Shown here in pieces: positions 8,195-18,914 of a DNA stretch of 64,000 bases. The notes beneath the pieces are model-generated. The model had not been told where the DNA came from. It searched no databases and saw only the letters and a program-made list of their open reading frames with translations. A program made the translations under genes and the position numbers. The first letter of the stretch is position 1. Each line of letters starts with the position of its first letter. The DNA comes from an uncultured Geobacter sp. (GTDB taxonomy: Bacteria; Desulfobacterota; Desulfuromonadia; Geobacterales; CAIOGM01), in NCBI GenBank assembly GCA_903902855.1, contig CAIUWK010000074.1, positions 1-64,000 on the forward strand, written 5' to 3'.

Positions 8195-9352
8195 TTAATC
8201 TACGGACTTGCGGAGAAAGGTCGGGATATCGTACTGGTCGTCATCGTCCACCAGCAGGCTCCGCTGGCGCTCTACCCGCTCGATCCTTCCCTGGTTCCGC
8301 TGGAAGGTGGGGATGTCCCGGTTGAGCTCGCGCGGAGGAGTCGTCGGCAAGCTACGGAGCCTATCCCTGGGGGTCCCTTCCTTGACATCGAAACGGTCAC
8401 CGAAGCCGGTGGCGATGGCGGTTACCTTGAGGTTATCCCCCATCTCTTCGTCAATGACCACGCCGATGATGATGTTCGCCTCGTCGTGGACCTTGTCGTG
8501 GATGACCCGGTTCACGGCGTCAAAGTCGTCCATGGTCATGGTGGAGGCGCCGGTGATGTTCACCAGGACCCCCTTGGCGCCGGAGATGTCGATATCCTCC
8601 AACAGCGGGCTGGAGATGGCGCTGGTGGCGGCCTCGATAGCCCGGTTATCGCCGGAGGCGAGGCCGATCCCCATCATGGCCATCCCGCGGACACTCATGA
8701 TGGACTTGACGTCGGCGAAGTCCACGTTGATGAAACCGGAGGTGGTGATGAGATCGGAGATCCCCTGTACCGCTTGGCGGAGCACGTCGTCGGAGGGCTT
8801 GAAGGCATCCAGGATGGAGGTGTTTTTCTTGGCGATCCCCAGGAGTCGGTCATTGGGGATGACGATAAGGGAGTCCACATGCTTCTTCAGGTCCTTGATG
8901 CCGTTTTCAGCCTTGGCCATCCGGAGCTTCCCTTCACGGGTGAACGGTTTGGTCACCACCCCCACGGTGAGGGCGCCCAGTTCGCGAGCGACTTCGGCCA
9001 CCACGGGAGCCGCACCGGTACCGGTACCCCCCCCCATCCCTGCGGCGATGAAGACCATGTCCGCGCCGTCCAGTGCCAGCTTCAGCCGCTCCCGGTCTTC
9101 CAGGGCTGCGTCGCGCCCCACGTCGGGGTTGGCGCCGGCGCCCAGCCCTTTGGTCAGTTCGCCCCCCAGCTGCATCTTCACCGGGGCTTTGGAGAGCCTC
9201 AGCGACTGAGCGTCGGTATTGGCGACGATGAAGTCTACTCCATGCAGACGGCTGTCAATCATGGTATTAACGGCATTTCCGCCGCCGCCGCCGACGCCGA
9301 CAACCTTGATTTTTGCGCTCTTTAGTTCGCTGTTCTCATCAGTTTCAAACAT
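8195..9352 (-). CDS. ftsZ: cell division protein FtsZ
   Basis: This 385-residue tubulin-like GTPase polymerises into the Z ring. The N-terminal GVGGGGGN nucleotide loop, the tubulin signature GGGTGTG (107-113) and the NTDAQ segment are intact. The C-terminal tail ends with [10 protein letters not shown], the conserved peptide that binds FtsA and other partners. A second, similar peptide, RDIPTFQRN, lies about 35 residues earlier in the linker. The linker is otherwise charged and short. The ribosome site GGGGAGCGAC precedes the ATG at 9352. The gene is last in the dcw cluster and is followed by a terminator. Confidence 0.98.
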   Translation of the reverse strand: MFETDENSELKSAKIKVVGVGGGGGNAVNTMIDSRLHGVDFIVANTDAQSLRLSKAPVKMQLGGELTKGLGAGANPDVGRDAALEDRERLKLALDGADMVFIAAGMGGGTGTGAAPVVAEVARELGALTVGVVTKPFTREGKLRMAKAENGIKDLKKHVDSLIVIPNDRLLGIAKKNTSILDAFKPSDDVLRQAVQGISDLITTSGFINVDFADVKSIMSVRGMAMMGIGLASGDNRAIEAATSAISSPLLEDIDISGAKGVLVNITGASTMTMDDFDAVNRVIHDKVHDEANIIIGVVIDEEMGDNLKVTAIATGFGDRFDVKEGTPRDRLRSLPTTPPRELNRDIPTFQRNQGRIERVERQRSLLVDDDDQYDIPTFLRKSVD

Positions 9353-9400
9353 GTCGCTCCCCTTGTCGTGTGGTAAGTGCTTATCCGTAGCCGCGTTGTT

Positions 9401-10654
9401 TTAGAAAAATTCGCTGAACCATTCTTTCATCCGCCGTGATACGCGCCGGAACAGGTTGTCGTCGTTGCTGGTGCCGGTGCCGGTGCCTCGCTGAAACGGC
9501 TCCACGGAGGCATTCTTGCTGCCGTAGACCACCAGCCCCACGCCGGTGGCGTAGACCGGAGAGTTGACCACATCGATCAGTCCGCCGATGTTGGTGGGTA
9601 CCCCCCGCCGTACCGGGAGATTGAAGACCTGTTCGGCCAGCTCCGGCATCCCTTCCAGGATGGTACTTCCCCCCGTGATGACCACGCCGGAGGCGATGGA
9701 ATCCTCATACCCCGACTTGATGAGCTCCCGGTTGACCAGATCGAAGATCTCCTGCACCCGGGGCTCCAGTATTTCGGCCAGGAGCTGTCGGGAGAGGACC
9801 CGGGGTTTGCGCCCCCCCACGCTGGGGACTTCGATGGTCTCGTCTTTCCCCACCAGTGAAGAGAGGCAGCAGCCGTATTTCTGTTTGATCTTTTCCGCCT
9901 CGGCCATGGGGGTCCGGAGTCCCACGGCGATATCATTGGTCATCTGGTTCCCCCCCAGGGAGAGGACCGAGGTATGCTTGATGGCGCCGTCGATGAAGAT
10001 GGCGATGTCGGTGGTCCCGCCGCCGATATCCACCAGGGCGACACCCAGCTCCTTCTCTTCGGCGGAGAGGACCGCCTCCGAGGAGGCGAGCTGCTCCAGG
10101 ACGATATCCGCCACATCCAGGTTGGCCCGGTTGCAGGACTTGATGATGTTCTGGGCACTGGCCACGGCTCCCGTGACGATATGTACCCGTGCTTCCAGAC
10201 GGACCCCGCTCATTCCCAGCGGTTCACGAATCCCGTCCTGATCGTCGATGATGAACTCTTGGGGGAGGATATGAATCACCTCCCGGTCCATGGGGATGGC
10301 GATGGCCTTGGCGGCATCGATGACCCGTTTCACATCTTCGGTGGAGACCTCGCGGTTTTTGATGGCGATGATCCCCTGGGAGTTGAACCCCTTGATATGT
10401 CCCCCGGCGATTCCCGCGTAGACCGACTTGATCTCGCACCCCGCCATGAGCTCCGCCTCTTCCACTGCCTTTCTGATGGAGGCGACCGTGCTCTCTATGT
10501 TGATCACTACCCCTTTGCGCAGCCCCCGGGACGGGCTCGTGCCGATGCCGACAATATCGATCCCTTCTTCGGTGAGATTGCCGACGATGGCGCATATTTT
10601 AGTCGTCCCGATATCGAGGCCGACAATGAGATTATCTTTTCTGGTACCGGACAT
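9401..10654 (-). CDS. ftsA: cell division protein FtsA
   Basis: This 417-residue actin-like ATPase tethers FtsZ to the membrane. Visible are the phosphate-1 motif VGLDIGTTKICA near the N-terminus, the SHS2/1C-like insertion region, the phosphate-2 motif ALVDIGGGTTDIA and the adenosine motif VVITGGSTILEGM. The C-terminus ends in a basic, amphipathic stretch (RRMKEWFSEFF) that fits the membrane-targeting helix. The start at 10654 has CAGGAG 5 nt upstream. It is flanked by ftsQ and ftsZ in the standard order. Confidence 0.97.
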   Translation of the reverse strand: MSGTRKDNLIVGLDIGTTKICAIVGNLTEEGIDIVGIGTSPSRGLRKGVVINIESTVASIRKAVEEAELMAGCEIKSVYAGIAGGHIKGFNSQGIIAIKNREVSTEDVKRVIDAAKAIAIPMDREVIHILPQEFIIDDQDGIREPLGMSGVRLEARVHIVTGAVASAQNIIKSCNRANLDVADIVLEQLASSEAVLSAEEKELGVALVDIGGGTTDIAIFIDGAIKHTSVLSLGGNQMTNDIAVGLRTPMAEAEKIKQKYGCCLSSLVGKDETIEVPSVGGRKPRVLSRQLLAEILEPRVQEIFDLVNRELIKSGYEDSIASGVVITGGSTILEGMPELAEQVFNLPVRRGVPTNIGGLIDVVNSPVYATGVGLVVYGSKNASVEPFQRGTGTGTSNDDNLFRRVSRRMKEWFSEFF

Positions 10655-10665
10655 GGCGACTCCTG

Positions 10666-11517
10666 TTATCCAAACACTTTTTTCACGATAATTTTATCGG
10701 TGTAGTTGAGGTCGATGTATTCAAGGGTCAACATCTGTGGCTGTAGTTCCTTGAAAATCCTGGCGAGCCGGGATAATTTTTCCTGGTGGCCGTCGTTACC
10801 CAGGCGAATCGGAATCCCTCCCTGGGTGGTGAAGAGGGTAAAACCGAACCCCTTATCGTAGTGCAGTTCCGAGACATCATCCAGTCGGAAGAGCTCCCCC
10901 TGTTTCAGGAGGGAGATGAGCTTGACCGTCTCCTGAAGCACCCGTTTGGTTTCCGTGGGTTCACGGGTAAGGTCGTCATCCGTTATGCCGGTGATGATGG
11001 GGTAATTGAGACTGTCTCCGTCATTGAGAGGCTTGAAAACGGTTCCTTTCGTATCAAGATAGGCGAGATAACCGACGTTGATGACCGCCAACGGTTCTCT
11101 CTCGGCGACCTCGATGGTCAAGGTATGGGGAAAGTAGCGTTTCACCCGGACCGATTCGATCCAGGGGTTTTTCCCCAGCTGTTCACCGATCTTCCCCAGT
11201 TTGAGTTTTAAAAGATCATCACCGTTCTTGATATTGGCCAGAGAAATGATCTCCTGGCGGTTGATGCGGCGATTGTTGGTTACCTCTATGCTGTTCAGCT
11301 TGAACAGGATGATCCGGGAGATTACGAGAGACGCATGGTACCCGGAAAAAGCGACCAGAGCCACCAGGGCGGTTCCACCCAGGAGTTTTCCGGTCATTTT
11401 CAGGTGGCGGCGGATGTTGAGCGGTTTGCGCTCTTTCCTGACCTGCTTGGACCGATTGTGGACGACCGGTTTGGCTCCCTGAGTCGGCCGACGCGTCGTC
11501 TGCTTGAAGTCCCTCAT
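10666..11517 (-). CDS. ftsQ: cell division protein FtsQ
   Basis: This 283-residue bitopic protein of the divisome has a very basic cytoplasmic N-terminus (about 1-42), one transmembrane segment (about 44-63) and a periplasmic POTRA domain starting at FKLNSIEVTNNRRINRQEI, followed by the FtsQ/DivIB beta domain. It bridges early and late division proteins through FtsB/FtsL. Its ATG directly follows GGAGG. An AAGGA further upstream, in the end of ddl, may serve instead. The gene lies 8 nt after ddl. Confidence 0.95.
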   Translation of the reverse strand: MRDFKQTTRRPTQGAKPVVHNRSKQVRKERKPLNIRRHLKMTGKLLGGTALVALVAFSGYHASLVISRIILFKLNSIEVTNNRRINRQEIISLANIKNGDDLLKLKLGKIGEQLGKNPWIESVRVKRYFPHTLTIEVAEREPLAVINVGYLAYLDTKGTVFKPLNDGDSLNYPIITGITDDDLTREPTETKRVLQETVKLISLLKQGELFRLDDVSELHYDKGFGFTLFTTQGGIPIRLGNDGHQEKLSRLARIFKELQPQMLTLEYIDLNYTDKIIVKKVFG

Positions 11518-11524
11518 CCTCCAG

Positions 11525-12451
11525 TTATCCTTGCCGTATCGCTGTCGCGAGAATTCGTTCCACGAGATCTTCGAAGCCGATCCCCGCAGCTTGGGCGATT
11601 TCGGGGAGAAGGCTCAATGCGGTCATGCCGGGGAGGGTATTCACTTCGAGAACATAGCATATACCACATCTGTGTACAAGCAAATCAACACGGCTGTAGC
11701 CGGAACAACCAAGGGAAAGATGAGCTTTTTTCCCGGTTTCCAGCGCCTGTTTGAGGGAGGCCGGGGAGATACGGGGGGGGATGATGTGCTCGGCTCCCCC
11801 CTGGGTATACTTGGCCTCATAATCGTAGAATTCGTTCTTCGGCACGATCTCGATGGCGCCGATGGCTTCATCTTCCAGGATACCGATCTGAATCTCCTGG
11901 CCGGCGATAAACTCCTCCACCAGAGCCTCGGTATCGTAGCCATGGGCCAGCTCCAGGGCCGAAGCAACTTGCTCAGCTGTTTTGACGATGGTGATCCCCA
12001 TGGAGGAGCCTTCTTGTGACGGCTTGATCACCACCGGGAGGGAAAAGGGGGCAGCGTCAAGGTCGAAGCTCTCGCCGCGACGGACCACGACGCAGCGGGC
12101 CACGGAAAGGCCGGCTGAGGCAAAGAGCTGTCGGGCGAAGATCTTGTTCATGGCCAGGGCGCTGGCCATGACACCGGAACCGGTATAGGGGATACCCAGC
12201 AGTTCCAGCACCCCCTGAACGCAGCCATCCTCGCCGAAGCGGCCATGGAGGGCATTGACGGCAACTTCAATCCCTTCACGGGTCAGGAGTTCCGGGAGAT
12301 TCCGGTCAACGTCGACCTCCTGCACCCGGTACCCCCTTGTCCGGAGCGCCTCTGCCATGGCGGCGCCGCTCTTCAGGGAGACTTCCCGTTCCGCGGAGAG
12401 TCCACCCATGAGGACCCCTATTTTCTTCTGTTTCAGTTCGTCACGGGTCAT
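11525..12451 (-). CDS. ddl: D-alanine--D-alanine ligase
   Basis: This 308-residue ATP-grasp enzyme joins two D-alanines for the peptidoglycan stem peptide. The N-terminal signature [14 protein letters not shown], the HGRFGEDG loop, the ATP-grasp core ([15 protein letters not shown]) and the metal-binding C-terminal EVNTLPGMT are all present. The length is that of the short DdlB type normally found in dcw clusters. The ATG overlaps the murB stop (ATGA). Confidence 0.97.
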   Translation of the reverse strand: MTRDELKQKKIGVLMGGLSAEREVSLKSGAAMAEALRTRGYRVQEVDVDRNLPELLTREGIEVAVNALHGRFGEDGCVQGVLELLGIPYTGSGVMASALAMNKIFARQLFASAGLSVARCVVVRRGESFDLDAAPFSLPVVIKPSQEGSSMGITIVKTAEQVASALELAHGYDTEALVEEFIAGQEIQIGILEDEAIGAIEIVPKNEFYDYEAKYTQGGAEHIIPPRISPASLKQALETGKKAHLSLGCSGYSRVDLLVHRCGICYVLEVNTLPGMTALSLLPEIAQAAGIGFEDLVERILATAIRQG

Positions 12452-13353
12452 AACTCTTCTCCCACAATCCTCACCTCTTCTTCCAGCTCGATCCCGGTAA
12501 CCGCCTTTACCTGCTCCTTCACCACTGCCGCCAACTCCAGAAAGTCGCGGGCCGTGGCTCCTCCCCGGTTGATGAGGAAATTGCTGTGAACCTCCGAGAC
12601 CTCTGCCCCGCCGATGCGGGTTCCCCGGAGCCCTGCCTGATCAAGAAGCCGCCAGGCCGCCTGCCCCGGGGGATTTTTGAAGAATGACCCGGCACTGGGG
12701 TGTCCCACGCAATGTTTCGTCCGTCTCAGCTCCTGGTCCTTCCGGATCTCTTCTTCGGTCTCAGCCGGGTCGCGCTCCGTGAGGGAAAAGAGTGCGGCCA
12801 GGATGATGTCGCCGGGAAGGAGAGTGAGCCGCCGGTAGCCGTAATCCAGTTCTTCCGTCAGGTAATCCGCCACCATGCCGTTCCTGAGCAGGGTCAGGGA
12901 GCGGGTTCGTTCCAGGATGCCCGAGCCGTAGGCCCCGGCATTCATCTTCATGGCGCCACCCACCGTGCCGGGGATGCCGGCAATGAAGCCGATCCCTCCC
13001 AGCCCCAGCTCCTGGGCGAAGCGCACCACCGCCGGATTCTCGGCCCCAGCTCCTGCCCGGAGGAGCTTTTGGTAAGGGTCGATGAGTTCCAGGGCGGTGA
13101 ACCGCTCCAGGGAGATGACCGCTCCCCGGATACCGCCGTCCCGTACCAGGAGGTTATACCCCCCTCCCATGATGAAGCGGGGAATGCACCGCTCATCCAG
13201 CCAGCGGACCAGCTCCAGCAGGTCGGTCTCGTCCTCGGGAACGGCAAAGAGCTCTGCCCTCCCGCCGACCTTTAGTGAGGTGTGCCGGGAAAGCGGCTCC
13301 TGCTCCTGGAGTCGACCGCGAAAGCTGAAAGAAGAACGGTCAATGTCGCGCAT
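12448..13353 (-). CDS. murB: UDP-N-acetylenolpyruvoylglucosamine reductase MurB
   Basis: This 301-residue FAD enzyme reduces UDP-GlcNAc-enolpyruvate to UDP-MurNAc with NADPH. The FAD-binding segments MGGGYNLLV and [16 protein letters not shown] are visible, as is the catalytic serine region AGSFFKNP. The C-terminal [13 protein letters not shown] is typical, and the absence of a long insert suggests the type II (short) form. The ribosome site is weak. The gene lies 22 nt after murC and overlaps ddl by four bases. Confidence 0.96.
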   Translation of the reverse strand: MRDIDRSSFSFRGRLQEQEPLSRHTSLKVGGRAELFAVPEDETDLLELVRWLDERCIPRFIMGGGYNLLVRDGGIRGAVISLERFTALELIDPYQKLLRAGAGAENPAVVRFAQELGLGGIGFIAGIPGTVGGAMKMNAGAYGSGILERTRSLTLLRNGMVADYLTEELDYGYRRLTLLPGDIILAALFSLTERDPAETEEEIRKDQELRRTKHCVGHPSAGSFFKNPPGQAAWRLLDQAGLRGTRIGGAEVSEVHSNFLINRGGATARDFLELAAVVKEQVKAVTGIELEEEVRIVGEEL

Positions 13354-13375
13354 GTTCAGAGGAGCACCCCTCTCA

Positions 13376-14752
13376 TTATCGGCTTGCCAGAAGTTTGACC
13401 ACTGCTTCTCCCTGCTGCCAGATGTTTCCGGCCCCCAGGGTGATGACGATATCCCCCTCCCTGACGATCCCGGCCAGATGGTCGGGGATCATCTGGCGAT
13501 CGGCGATCCAAGTGACATCCTTCTGCCCGTGGCGGCGGAGCTCTTTGGCCAGCCGTTCGGCAGTGGCCCCTTCGATGGGCTGTTCGCCGGCGGCGTACAC
13601 ATCGGTGATAATGAGGACGTCGGCATCGTAGAAGGCGGTGACGAAGTCGGAGAAGAGCTCATGGGTGCGGGTGTAGCGGTGCGGCTGGAAAGCGGCCACG
13701 ATCCGCCGCTCCGGCCACCCCTGTCGGGCCGCCGCCAGGGTCGCCTTGATCTCTGCAGGGTGATGGCCGTAATCATCCACCACCATGATCCCCCCCGGCT
13801 CTCCCTTCACCTGGAAACGTCTCCCCACGCCACTGAACTTGGCGAACCCCTCTTGGATGGCGCCAAAGGGGATATCCAGTTCCAGCGCCACGGCGATGCA
13901 GGCCATGGCGTTGAGGACGTTGTGCGGACCGGGCATGGGAAAGGAGACCTCTCCCAGCCGGTATCCCTTGTAGTGAGCCACAAAGGAGGTGTTGAACCCG
14001 TCGTGTCGCACATGGGTAGCCCGGATGTCCGCCTGGGCCGAAAGACCGTAGGTCAGGTAGCGCTTCTTGACCAGGGGGAGGATGGCGCGGATATTTGGGT
14101 CGTCCAGACAGAGGATCGACAGACCGTAAAAGGGGACCTTGTTGATGAATTTCACAAAGGTTGACTTGATCTCTTCGATACCCGAGTAGTGGTCCAGATG
14201 GTCGGCGTCGATATTGGTCACCACGGCGATGGTGGGGGAAAGGACCAGGAAAGAGCCGTCGGATTCGTCGGCTTCGGCCAGGAGGAATTTCCCCTGTCCC
14301 AGCCGGGCATTGGTGCCGATGGCGTTGAGCTTGCCGCCGATGACGATGGTGGGATCGATCCCCGCATGTCCCAGGATGGAGGCGGCCATGGAGGTGGTCG
14401 TGGTCTTGCCGTGGGTCCCGGCAATGGCGATGCCGTACTTCATCCGCATCAGCTCGGCCAGCATTTCGGCTCTGGGGATCACCGGCACGTGCAGTCGGTG
14501 AGCTTCTATCACCTCCGGGTTATCGTCATGAACGGCGGATGAGATCACCACCACGTCCACGTTCTGGAGATTTTCGGCCTGATGGCCGATGCCGATCTCC
14601 GCCCCCAGGCTCGTCAGCCGCTGGGTGGTATCCGAAGCGCGCAGGTCGGAACCGGAGACCTTGTACTCCAGGTTGAGGAGCACCTCGGCGATGCCGCTCA
14701 TGCCGATGCCGCCGATGCCGACGAAGTGGATTTTCTCTATTTTTCCGTACAT
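13376..14752 (-). CDS. murC: UDP-N-acetylmuramate--L-alanine ligase MurC
   Basis: This 458-residue Mur ligase adds L-Ala to UDP-MurNAc. The N-terminal Rossmann motif [14 protein letters not shown], the ATP loop [10 protein letters not shown], the second domain motif EADESDGSF, and [10 protein letters not shown] and [10 protein letters not shown] in the central and C-terminal domains identify MurC rather than other Mur ligases. GGGAGCATCCA precedes the ATG. It is separated from murG by an inserted nucleotidyltransferase gene. Confidence 0.97.
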   Translation of the reverse strand: MYGKIEKIHFVGIGGIGMSGIAEVLLNLEYKVSGSDLRASDTTQRLTSLGAEIGIGHQAENLQNVDVVVISSAVHDDNPEVIEAHRLHVPVIPRAEMLAELMRMKYGIAIAGTHGKTTTTSMAASILGHAGIDPTIVIGGKLNAIGTNARLGQGKFLLAEADESDGSFLVLSPTIAVVTNIDADHLDHYSGIEEIKSTFVKFINKVPFYGLSILCLDDPNIRAILPLVKKRYLTYGLSAQADIRATHVRHDGFNTSFVAHYKGYRLGEVSFPMPGPHNVLNAMACIAVALELDIPFGAIQEGFAKFSGVGRRFQVKGEPGGIMVVDDYGHHPAEIKATLAAARQGWPERRIVAAFQPHRYTRTHELFSDFVTAFYDADVLIITDVYAAGEQPIEGATAERLAKELRRHGQKDVTWIADRQMIPDHLAGIVREGDIVITLGAGNIWQQGEAVVKLLASR

Positions 14753-14765
14753 TGGATGCTCCCCG

Positions 14766-15071
14766 TTATATATAAACCAGATGCCGTAGTAGTTTCTCAG
14801 GATTTTTCTTGGCTATTTTCAGCATGTTGAAGGTCACCAGGTCGATCATCCTTCCCAGACGGCCGGCCAGGTAATCGGAGAGTTCGAAAAATTTGAGACC
14901 AAGAGGGCGGGAAGCCTCAACCACGATGTCCACGTCGCTGTCCTCATGGGGACTCCCCTGGGCGAAGGAGCCGAAGAGGGCGATGCGGGTGATGCCGTAA
15001 CGCTCCCGAAGCAGCGGCATCTCATTGCGCAGTACCTGCATGACCTCTTCTTTTGTCCTGACGACAGGCAT
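14766..15071 (-). CDS. MNT-domain nucleotidyltransferase, orphan in the dcw cluster
   Basis: This 101-residue minimal nucleotidyltransferase carries the complete active-site pattern: [18 protein letters not shown] (G-S-x10-D-x-D), then the third acidic residue in MIDLVT. Proteins of this type usually act as MntA antitoxins that AMPylate a HEPN toxin (HepT). Here no HEPN gene is next to it. It sits 9 nt after murG and 13 nt before murC, with a good ribosome site (GAGGTAATACC), so it is co-transcribed with the cell-wall genes. Its biochemical class is clear. Its role is unknown. It could be a solitary remnant of a toxin-antitoxin pair or a recruited regulator. Confidence 0.88.
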   Translation of the reverse strand: MPVVRTKEEVMQVLRNEMPLLRERYGITRIALFGSFAQGSPHEDSDVDIVVEASRPLGLKFFELSDYLAGRLGRMIDLVTFNMLKIAKKNPEKLLRHLVYI

Positions 15072-15080
15072 GGTATTACC

Positions 15081-16166
15081 TCACTTTTTCAGCATTTCGT
15101 CCACGATGAGCCGGGCCGCATCCAGCCGGGCGATCCGTCGGGCGTTTTGGGCCGCCAGGGAGACTCTTGCGGGATCGTTGGCCAGGTCGAGAATGAGGCG
15201 ACCGAGAGCCTCTTCGGTGAGCTCCCGTTCAAGGAGCATGAAGCCGGCCTGCTCCTTGAGGAGCGCCTCGGCGTTGCGCCGTTGGTGGTCATCCACGGCG
15301 TGGGGAAACGGGATAAAGATACAGCTCTTGCCGCAGGCGGTGACCTCGGCGATGGTGGTAGCCCCGGCGCGGCAGACGATGAGATCCGCTTTTCCGTATT
15401 CCGCCGCCATGTTATGGATGAAGGGAACCACCTCTCCCTGGACTGCTGCCGCACGGTATCCCTCCCGCACCTGCTCCAGGTCGTCGCCCCCGGTCTGGTG
15501 GGTCACGGTGAGCCCGACCCCCAGGCTCTTCAACAGGGGAAGGGACGCCAGAATCGCCATGTTGACGGCATGGGCGCCGCGACTTCCGCCGAAGACGAGG
15601 AGGTGAAAGTCGTGCGGCGTTCCGCGGTTTTCGTGCCGGGGTGCATCGTCAAGCGTGTCCAGGATCTGCCGCCGGAGAGGGTTGCCGGTGAGCAGCGTCC
15701 GCTCCGCAGGGAAGAACTGCCGTGACTCCTCCAGCGAAATGAAGACCTTATCCGCCACCCGGGCCAGCACCTTGTTGGTGAAGCCGGGGATGGCGTTCTG
15801 CTCATGAATGAAGCGGGGAATTACCATCCCCCGGGATGCCAGTACCACCGGTCCCGAGGCGTACCCCCCCACTCCCAAGACCAGCTCCGGCTTGAATTCC
15901 CTGAGGATCTGCCGGGACTGGCTGTAGGCGTAGAGAAGAAGAGCAATGCTCTTTGCCTTGGAGAAGCCGCTTTTCCCCCGGATGCCCGCCGTGGCGATGG
16001 TCTTGAGCCGGTATCCTGAATCGGGGAGGGCCCGCGCTTCGATTCCCGCCTCGGTCCCCACGAAGAGCACTTCGTTGCTTGCGTCACGGGAGAGAAACTC
16101 TTCCGCCACCGCGATGCCGGGAAAGAGGTGGCCGCCGGTGCCGCCACCGGCAATGAGGAGTCTCAT
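15081..16166 (-). CDS. murG: UDP-GlcNAc transferase MurG
   Basis: This 361-residue GT28 glycosyltransferase converts lipid I to lipid II at the inner face of the membrane. Visible are the N-terminal glycine loop AGGGTGGHLFP, HEQNAIPG, the membrane-associated LVLGVGGYASGP, GGSRGA and the donor-binding CRAGATTIAEV-AA-like segment. The start at 16166 is set by the family N-terminus (MRLLIAGGG) and by the ATGA overlap with the ftsW stop. An upstream extension of this frame through ftsW is not coding. Confidence 0.97.
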   Translation of the reverse strand: MRLLIAGGGTGGHLFPGIAVAEEFLSRDASNEVLFVGTEAGIEARALPDSGYRLKTIATAGIRGKSGFSKAKSIALLLYAYSQSRQILREFKPELVLGVGGYASGPVVLASRGMVIPRFIHEQNAIPGFTNKVLARVADKVFISLEESRQFFPAERTLLTGNPLRRQILDTLDDAPRHENRGTPHDFHLLVFGGSRGAHAVNMAILASLPLLKSLGVGLTVTHQTGGDDLEQVREGYRAAAVQGEVVPFIHNMAAEYGKADLIVCRAGATTIAEVTACGKSCIFIPFPHAVDDHQRRNAEALLKEQAGFMLLERELTEEALGRLILDLANDPARVSLAAQNARRIARLDAARLIVDEMLKK

Positions 16167-17275
16167 GGCGCCCCCTTCATTCGTGACGAGACGTTGAGGA
16201 GGATACCGGTGGCAAAGAGCGTCATGATGAGGGAGCTTCCTCCGTAACTGATGAAGGGGAGGGCCAATCCCTTGGTGGGAACCATCCCCGTGACAACCGC
16301 CATATTGAAAAATGCCTCGGTTCCCAGGAGCACGGCAATGCCGTAGGCGAGAAACCGACCGAAGGAATCCTCCGCGTAGAGCGCAACCCGGATGCTTCGG
16401 AGCACCAGCAGGAGGAACATGGAGGCGATGACGGCGATCCCCACGAAGCCCAGTTCCTCTCCGGTCACGGCCAGGATGAAGTCGGTATGTGCCTCGGGGA
16501 GGTAGAAGAGTTTCTGTTTGCTCTCCCCCAGCCCCTGACCGAAAATTCCGCCGGTCCCCACGGCGATCCATGACTGGATGATCTGAAAGCCGGTGCCGGA
16601 GGGGTCCTGCCAAGGGTCCAGGTACGCCTTGATCCGTTCCCACCGGTACGGCTCGGAGACGATGAAATACCAGGCAAAGGGGACGAGAAGTATTCCGAAG
16701 CCGAGGATATAGCGGAACTGGGCCCCTGCGATGAAGAGCATCATGAAGGCGACAAAAAACATGGTGAGGGCCGAGCCCAGGTCGTGCTGCTTTAGCAGAA
16801 TCCCCAGCATGAGCGCCAGGATAACCATGTAGGGGAGAAATCCCGAAAGAAACATCTTCATCTTCCCCTGGTCCTGTTTCTTATCCAGGGAGTAGGACAT
16901 GTAGATGATGAGGGCGATCTTGGCGAATTCCGACGGCTGGAGGTTGAAGCCGGGGAGCCTGATCCAGCGTGCCGCCCCCTTGGCCTTGACGCCGATACCG
17001 GGGATAAAGACCATCAGGAGGAGGACGATACATCCCATGAAGAGTGGTACCGCGAAGCGGCGCAACCCCTGGTAATCGAACCTCATGGCGCAGAACATGG
17101 CGAACATGCCGCCGATGGCGAATAACCCCTGATGTTTCAGGAAATAGAAGCCGTCGTGAAACTTCTTGGTGGCCATGACCGAGGAGGTGGAGTAGACCAT
17201 GACGATGCCGAAGCAGGTGAGCGCCACCGCCATGAGGAGGATGATCAGGTCGTATTTTTCCAGCTCTTTCATCAT
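16163..17275 (-). CDS. ftsW: septal peptidoglycan polymerase FtsW
   Basis: This 370-residue SEDS-family membrane protein has about ten hydrophobic helices. It polymerises lipid II at the septum together with the class B PBP FtsI. Diagnostic motifs include the MVYSTSS N-terminal helix, the loop [21 protein letters not shown], and the C-terminal [17 protein letters not shown]. The length is close to the normal core. The first ATG overlaps the murD stop, and a second in-frame ATG follows directly. Confidence 0.97.
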   Translation of the reverse strand: MMKELEKYDLIILLMAVALTCFGIVMVYSTSSVMATKKFHDGFYFLKHQGLFAIGGMFAMFCAMRFDYQGLRRFAVPLFMGCIVLLLMVFIPGIGVKAKGAARWIRLPGFNLQPSEFAKIALIIYMSYSLDKKQDQGKMKMFLSGFLPYMVILALMLGILLKQHDLGSALTMFFVAFMMLFIAGAQFRYILGFGILLVPFAWYFIVSEPYRWERIKAYLDPWQDPSGTGFQIIQSWIAVGTGGIFGQGLGESKQKLFYLPEAHTDFILAVTGEELGFVGIAVIASMFLLLVLRSIRVALYAEDSFGRFLAYGIAVLLGTEAFFNMAVVTGMVPTKGLALPFISYGGSSLIMTLFATGILLNVSSRMKGAP

Positions 17276-18630
17276 CTGGGGTCACCTTCCAGTCCCTGTA
17301 CCGCAGAGATGAACCGGTTGGCCCGATCCTCGTAATCCACGAACATGTCGAAACTGGAGCAGGCCGGGGAGAAGAGGACTACCCCGCCAGGGGTGGTCAG
17401 CCGGTGGGCCTGGCTCACCGCCTCTTCCAGCGTCGGGGCGAAATGACTGTCGGTGAAAGAACCCAGTGCCGCATGCATCCGTTCCCTGGCTTCGCCGATG
17501 AGAATCAGATGCGCGACCCGCTCCTTCACGAGAGGGGCCAGGGGGGTGTAGGAGCCCCCCTTGTCTTTTCCCCCCGCGATGAGGGTGATGTTGCCGGGGA
17601 AACTCTCCAGGGACTTGACCACACTCCCCACGTTGGTTCCCTTGCTGTCCTCGTACCAGGCAACCCCGTTGAGCGTTCGGACCAACTCCATCCGGTGCCG
17701 CAGTCCCGAGAAAGAGGTAACGGCTGCTTGGGCACGGGTCGCATCGCATCCCGAGAGAAGAGTCGCGGCCAGGGCTGCCATGATATTTTCGGTGTTGTGG
17801 GCCCCCTTCAGCCGGAAATTCTCCGTGGGGAACCGCTCTTCTTCTCCGTCGTGGCGAAAGGTGATGACCCCGTTTTGATGGAAGATCCCTTGGGCCAACT
17901 CCTGTTTCTGGCTCATGGGAAAGAGCCTCGCCTTGAGGGAACCGGCGAAGCCGGCAGCCAGAGGGTCGTCAATGTTGATCAGGGCGAAATCGTCCTTCGT
18001 CTGATTCTCGAAGATCCGTCCCTTGGCAGCCATGTACGCCGGCATCTCCCGGTACCGGTCCAGGTGGTCCTCGGTGATGTTCAGGAGGATCGCCACAGAG
18101 GGGCGGAAGGAGGTGATCCACTCCAGTTGAAAGGAGCTGATCTCCGCCACCACGAAATCCACCTGCTCACCGGATTCGGCCAGTTCGATGAGCGGAGTTC
18201 CTATATTTCCCCCCACAAAGGGGAGGTAGCCGCACCCCTTGAATATTTCCCCGATGAGGGTCGTGGTGGTGGTCTTGCCGTTGGTGCCGGTGATGGCGAT
18301 CAGCGGGACGGTGCAGAAGCGGGAGGCCAGTTCCACCTCGCTGACAATCTCTCGACCTGCCTCTTTCGCCTTCAACAGGAGCGGATGCTCCATGGGGATG
18401 CCGGGGCTGACCACGACCAGGTCACTGGTCAGAAAGCTCGTCTCCTCATGCCGCCCAAGTTCCCAGGTGATGGGAAGCCCGGCCAGTTCCGCCATCTGCC
18501 CGGCCAGCTGATCGGCGTTCTTCATGTCGGTGACTGTGACGCGGGCCCCCGCTTTTGCCAGGAACCGGGCGCAGGCAACCCCGGTGCGGGCCAGACCGAC
18601 GACGAGGATGGTTTTATTGGTCAAATTCAT
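17272..18630 (-). CDS. murD: UDP-MurNAc-L-Ala--D-Glu ligase MurD
   Basis: This 452-residue Mur ligase adds D-glutamate. The N-terminal Rossmann motif [15 protein letters not shown], the ATP loop [21 protein letters not shown] and the C-terminal DSKGTN and [11 protein letters not shown] motifs are characteristic. A GGAATAACCC sequence precedes the ATG. In the standard dcw order murD directly follows mraY. Here two small genes (18705-19133) are interposed. Confidence 0.97.
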   Translation of the reverse strand: MNLTNKTILVVGLARTGVACARFLAKAGARVTVTDMKNADQLAGQMAELAGLPITWELGRHEETSFLTSDLVVVSPGIPMEHPLLLKAKEAGREIVSEVELASRFCTVPLIAITGTNGKTTTTTLIGEIFKGCGYLPFVGGNIGTPLIELAESGEQVDFVVAEISSFQLEWITSFRPSVAILLNITEDHLDRYREMPAYMAAKGRIFENQTKDDFALINIDDPLAAGFAGSLKARLFPMSQKQELAQGIFHQNGVITFRHDGEEERFPTENFRLKGAHNTENIMAALAATLLSGCDATRAQAAVTSFSGLRHRMELVRTLNGVAWYEDSKGTNVGSVVKSLESFPGNITLIAGGKDKGGSYTPLAPLVKERVAHLILIGEARERMHAALGSFTDSHFAPTLEEAVSQAHRLTTPGGVVLFSPACSSFDMFVDYEDRANRFISAVQGLEGDPR

Positions 18631-18704
18631 GGGTTATTCCATTCGAGCGGCTTCTTGGTCCACGGCAAAAATAAATATATTCATTGAATTACGCATGGTT
18701 GTAC

Positions 18705-18899
18705 TCAGGACATGTTTCGAAAAGCTTCTTCTATCCACGATCGAAACTCTTCTGGACAGGGATACTTTCTCGGCTGATCACTTTGCCTTACACGCATCGG
18801 TATACCCAAATCAGACTTGACATGCGCGATATGACACGACTTGACGACCCTATTGTGTCGACTCTTCACAAACTCTTGGACTTCTTTGTAAGTGGACAT
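18705..18899 (-). CDS. small conserved protein of unknown function
   Basis: This 64-residue protein has the pattern TYKEVQEFVKSRH...K-C-IAHVK...GIP-R...PCP-EF...I-EAFR. It resembles, from memory, a widespread family of ~60-residue proteins of unknown function (TYKEIQ..V...KTCWIAHVK..GLP). Good ribosome spacing is seen (AAGGGACAGTT before ATG). It lies 15 nt after the 72-residue gene and 74 nt before murD, in the direction of the dcw operon. Its DNA is visibly less GC-rich than the flanking mur genes, which suggests later insertion. Confidence 0.7.
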   Translation of the reverse strand: MSTYKEVQEFVKSRHNRVVKSCHIAHVKSDLGIPMRVRQSDQPRKYPCPEEFRSWIEEAFRNMS

Positions 18900-18914
18900 A
18901 ACTGTCCCTTGCCG

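Noticed and set aside
16167-16643. N-terminal extension of murG through ftsW
   Set aside because: MurG family proteins begin at MRLLIAGGG. The extension runs in another frame of ftsW, and the ATGA overlap fixes the start at 16166.
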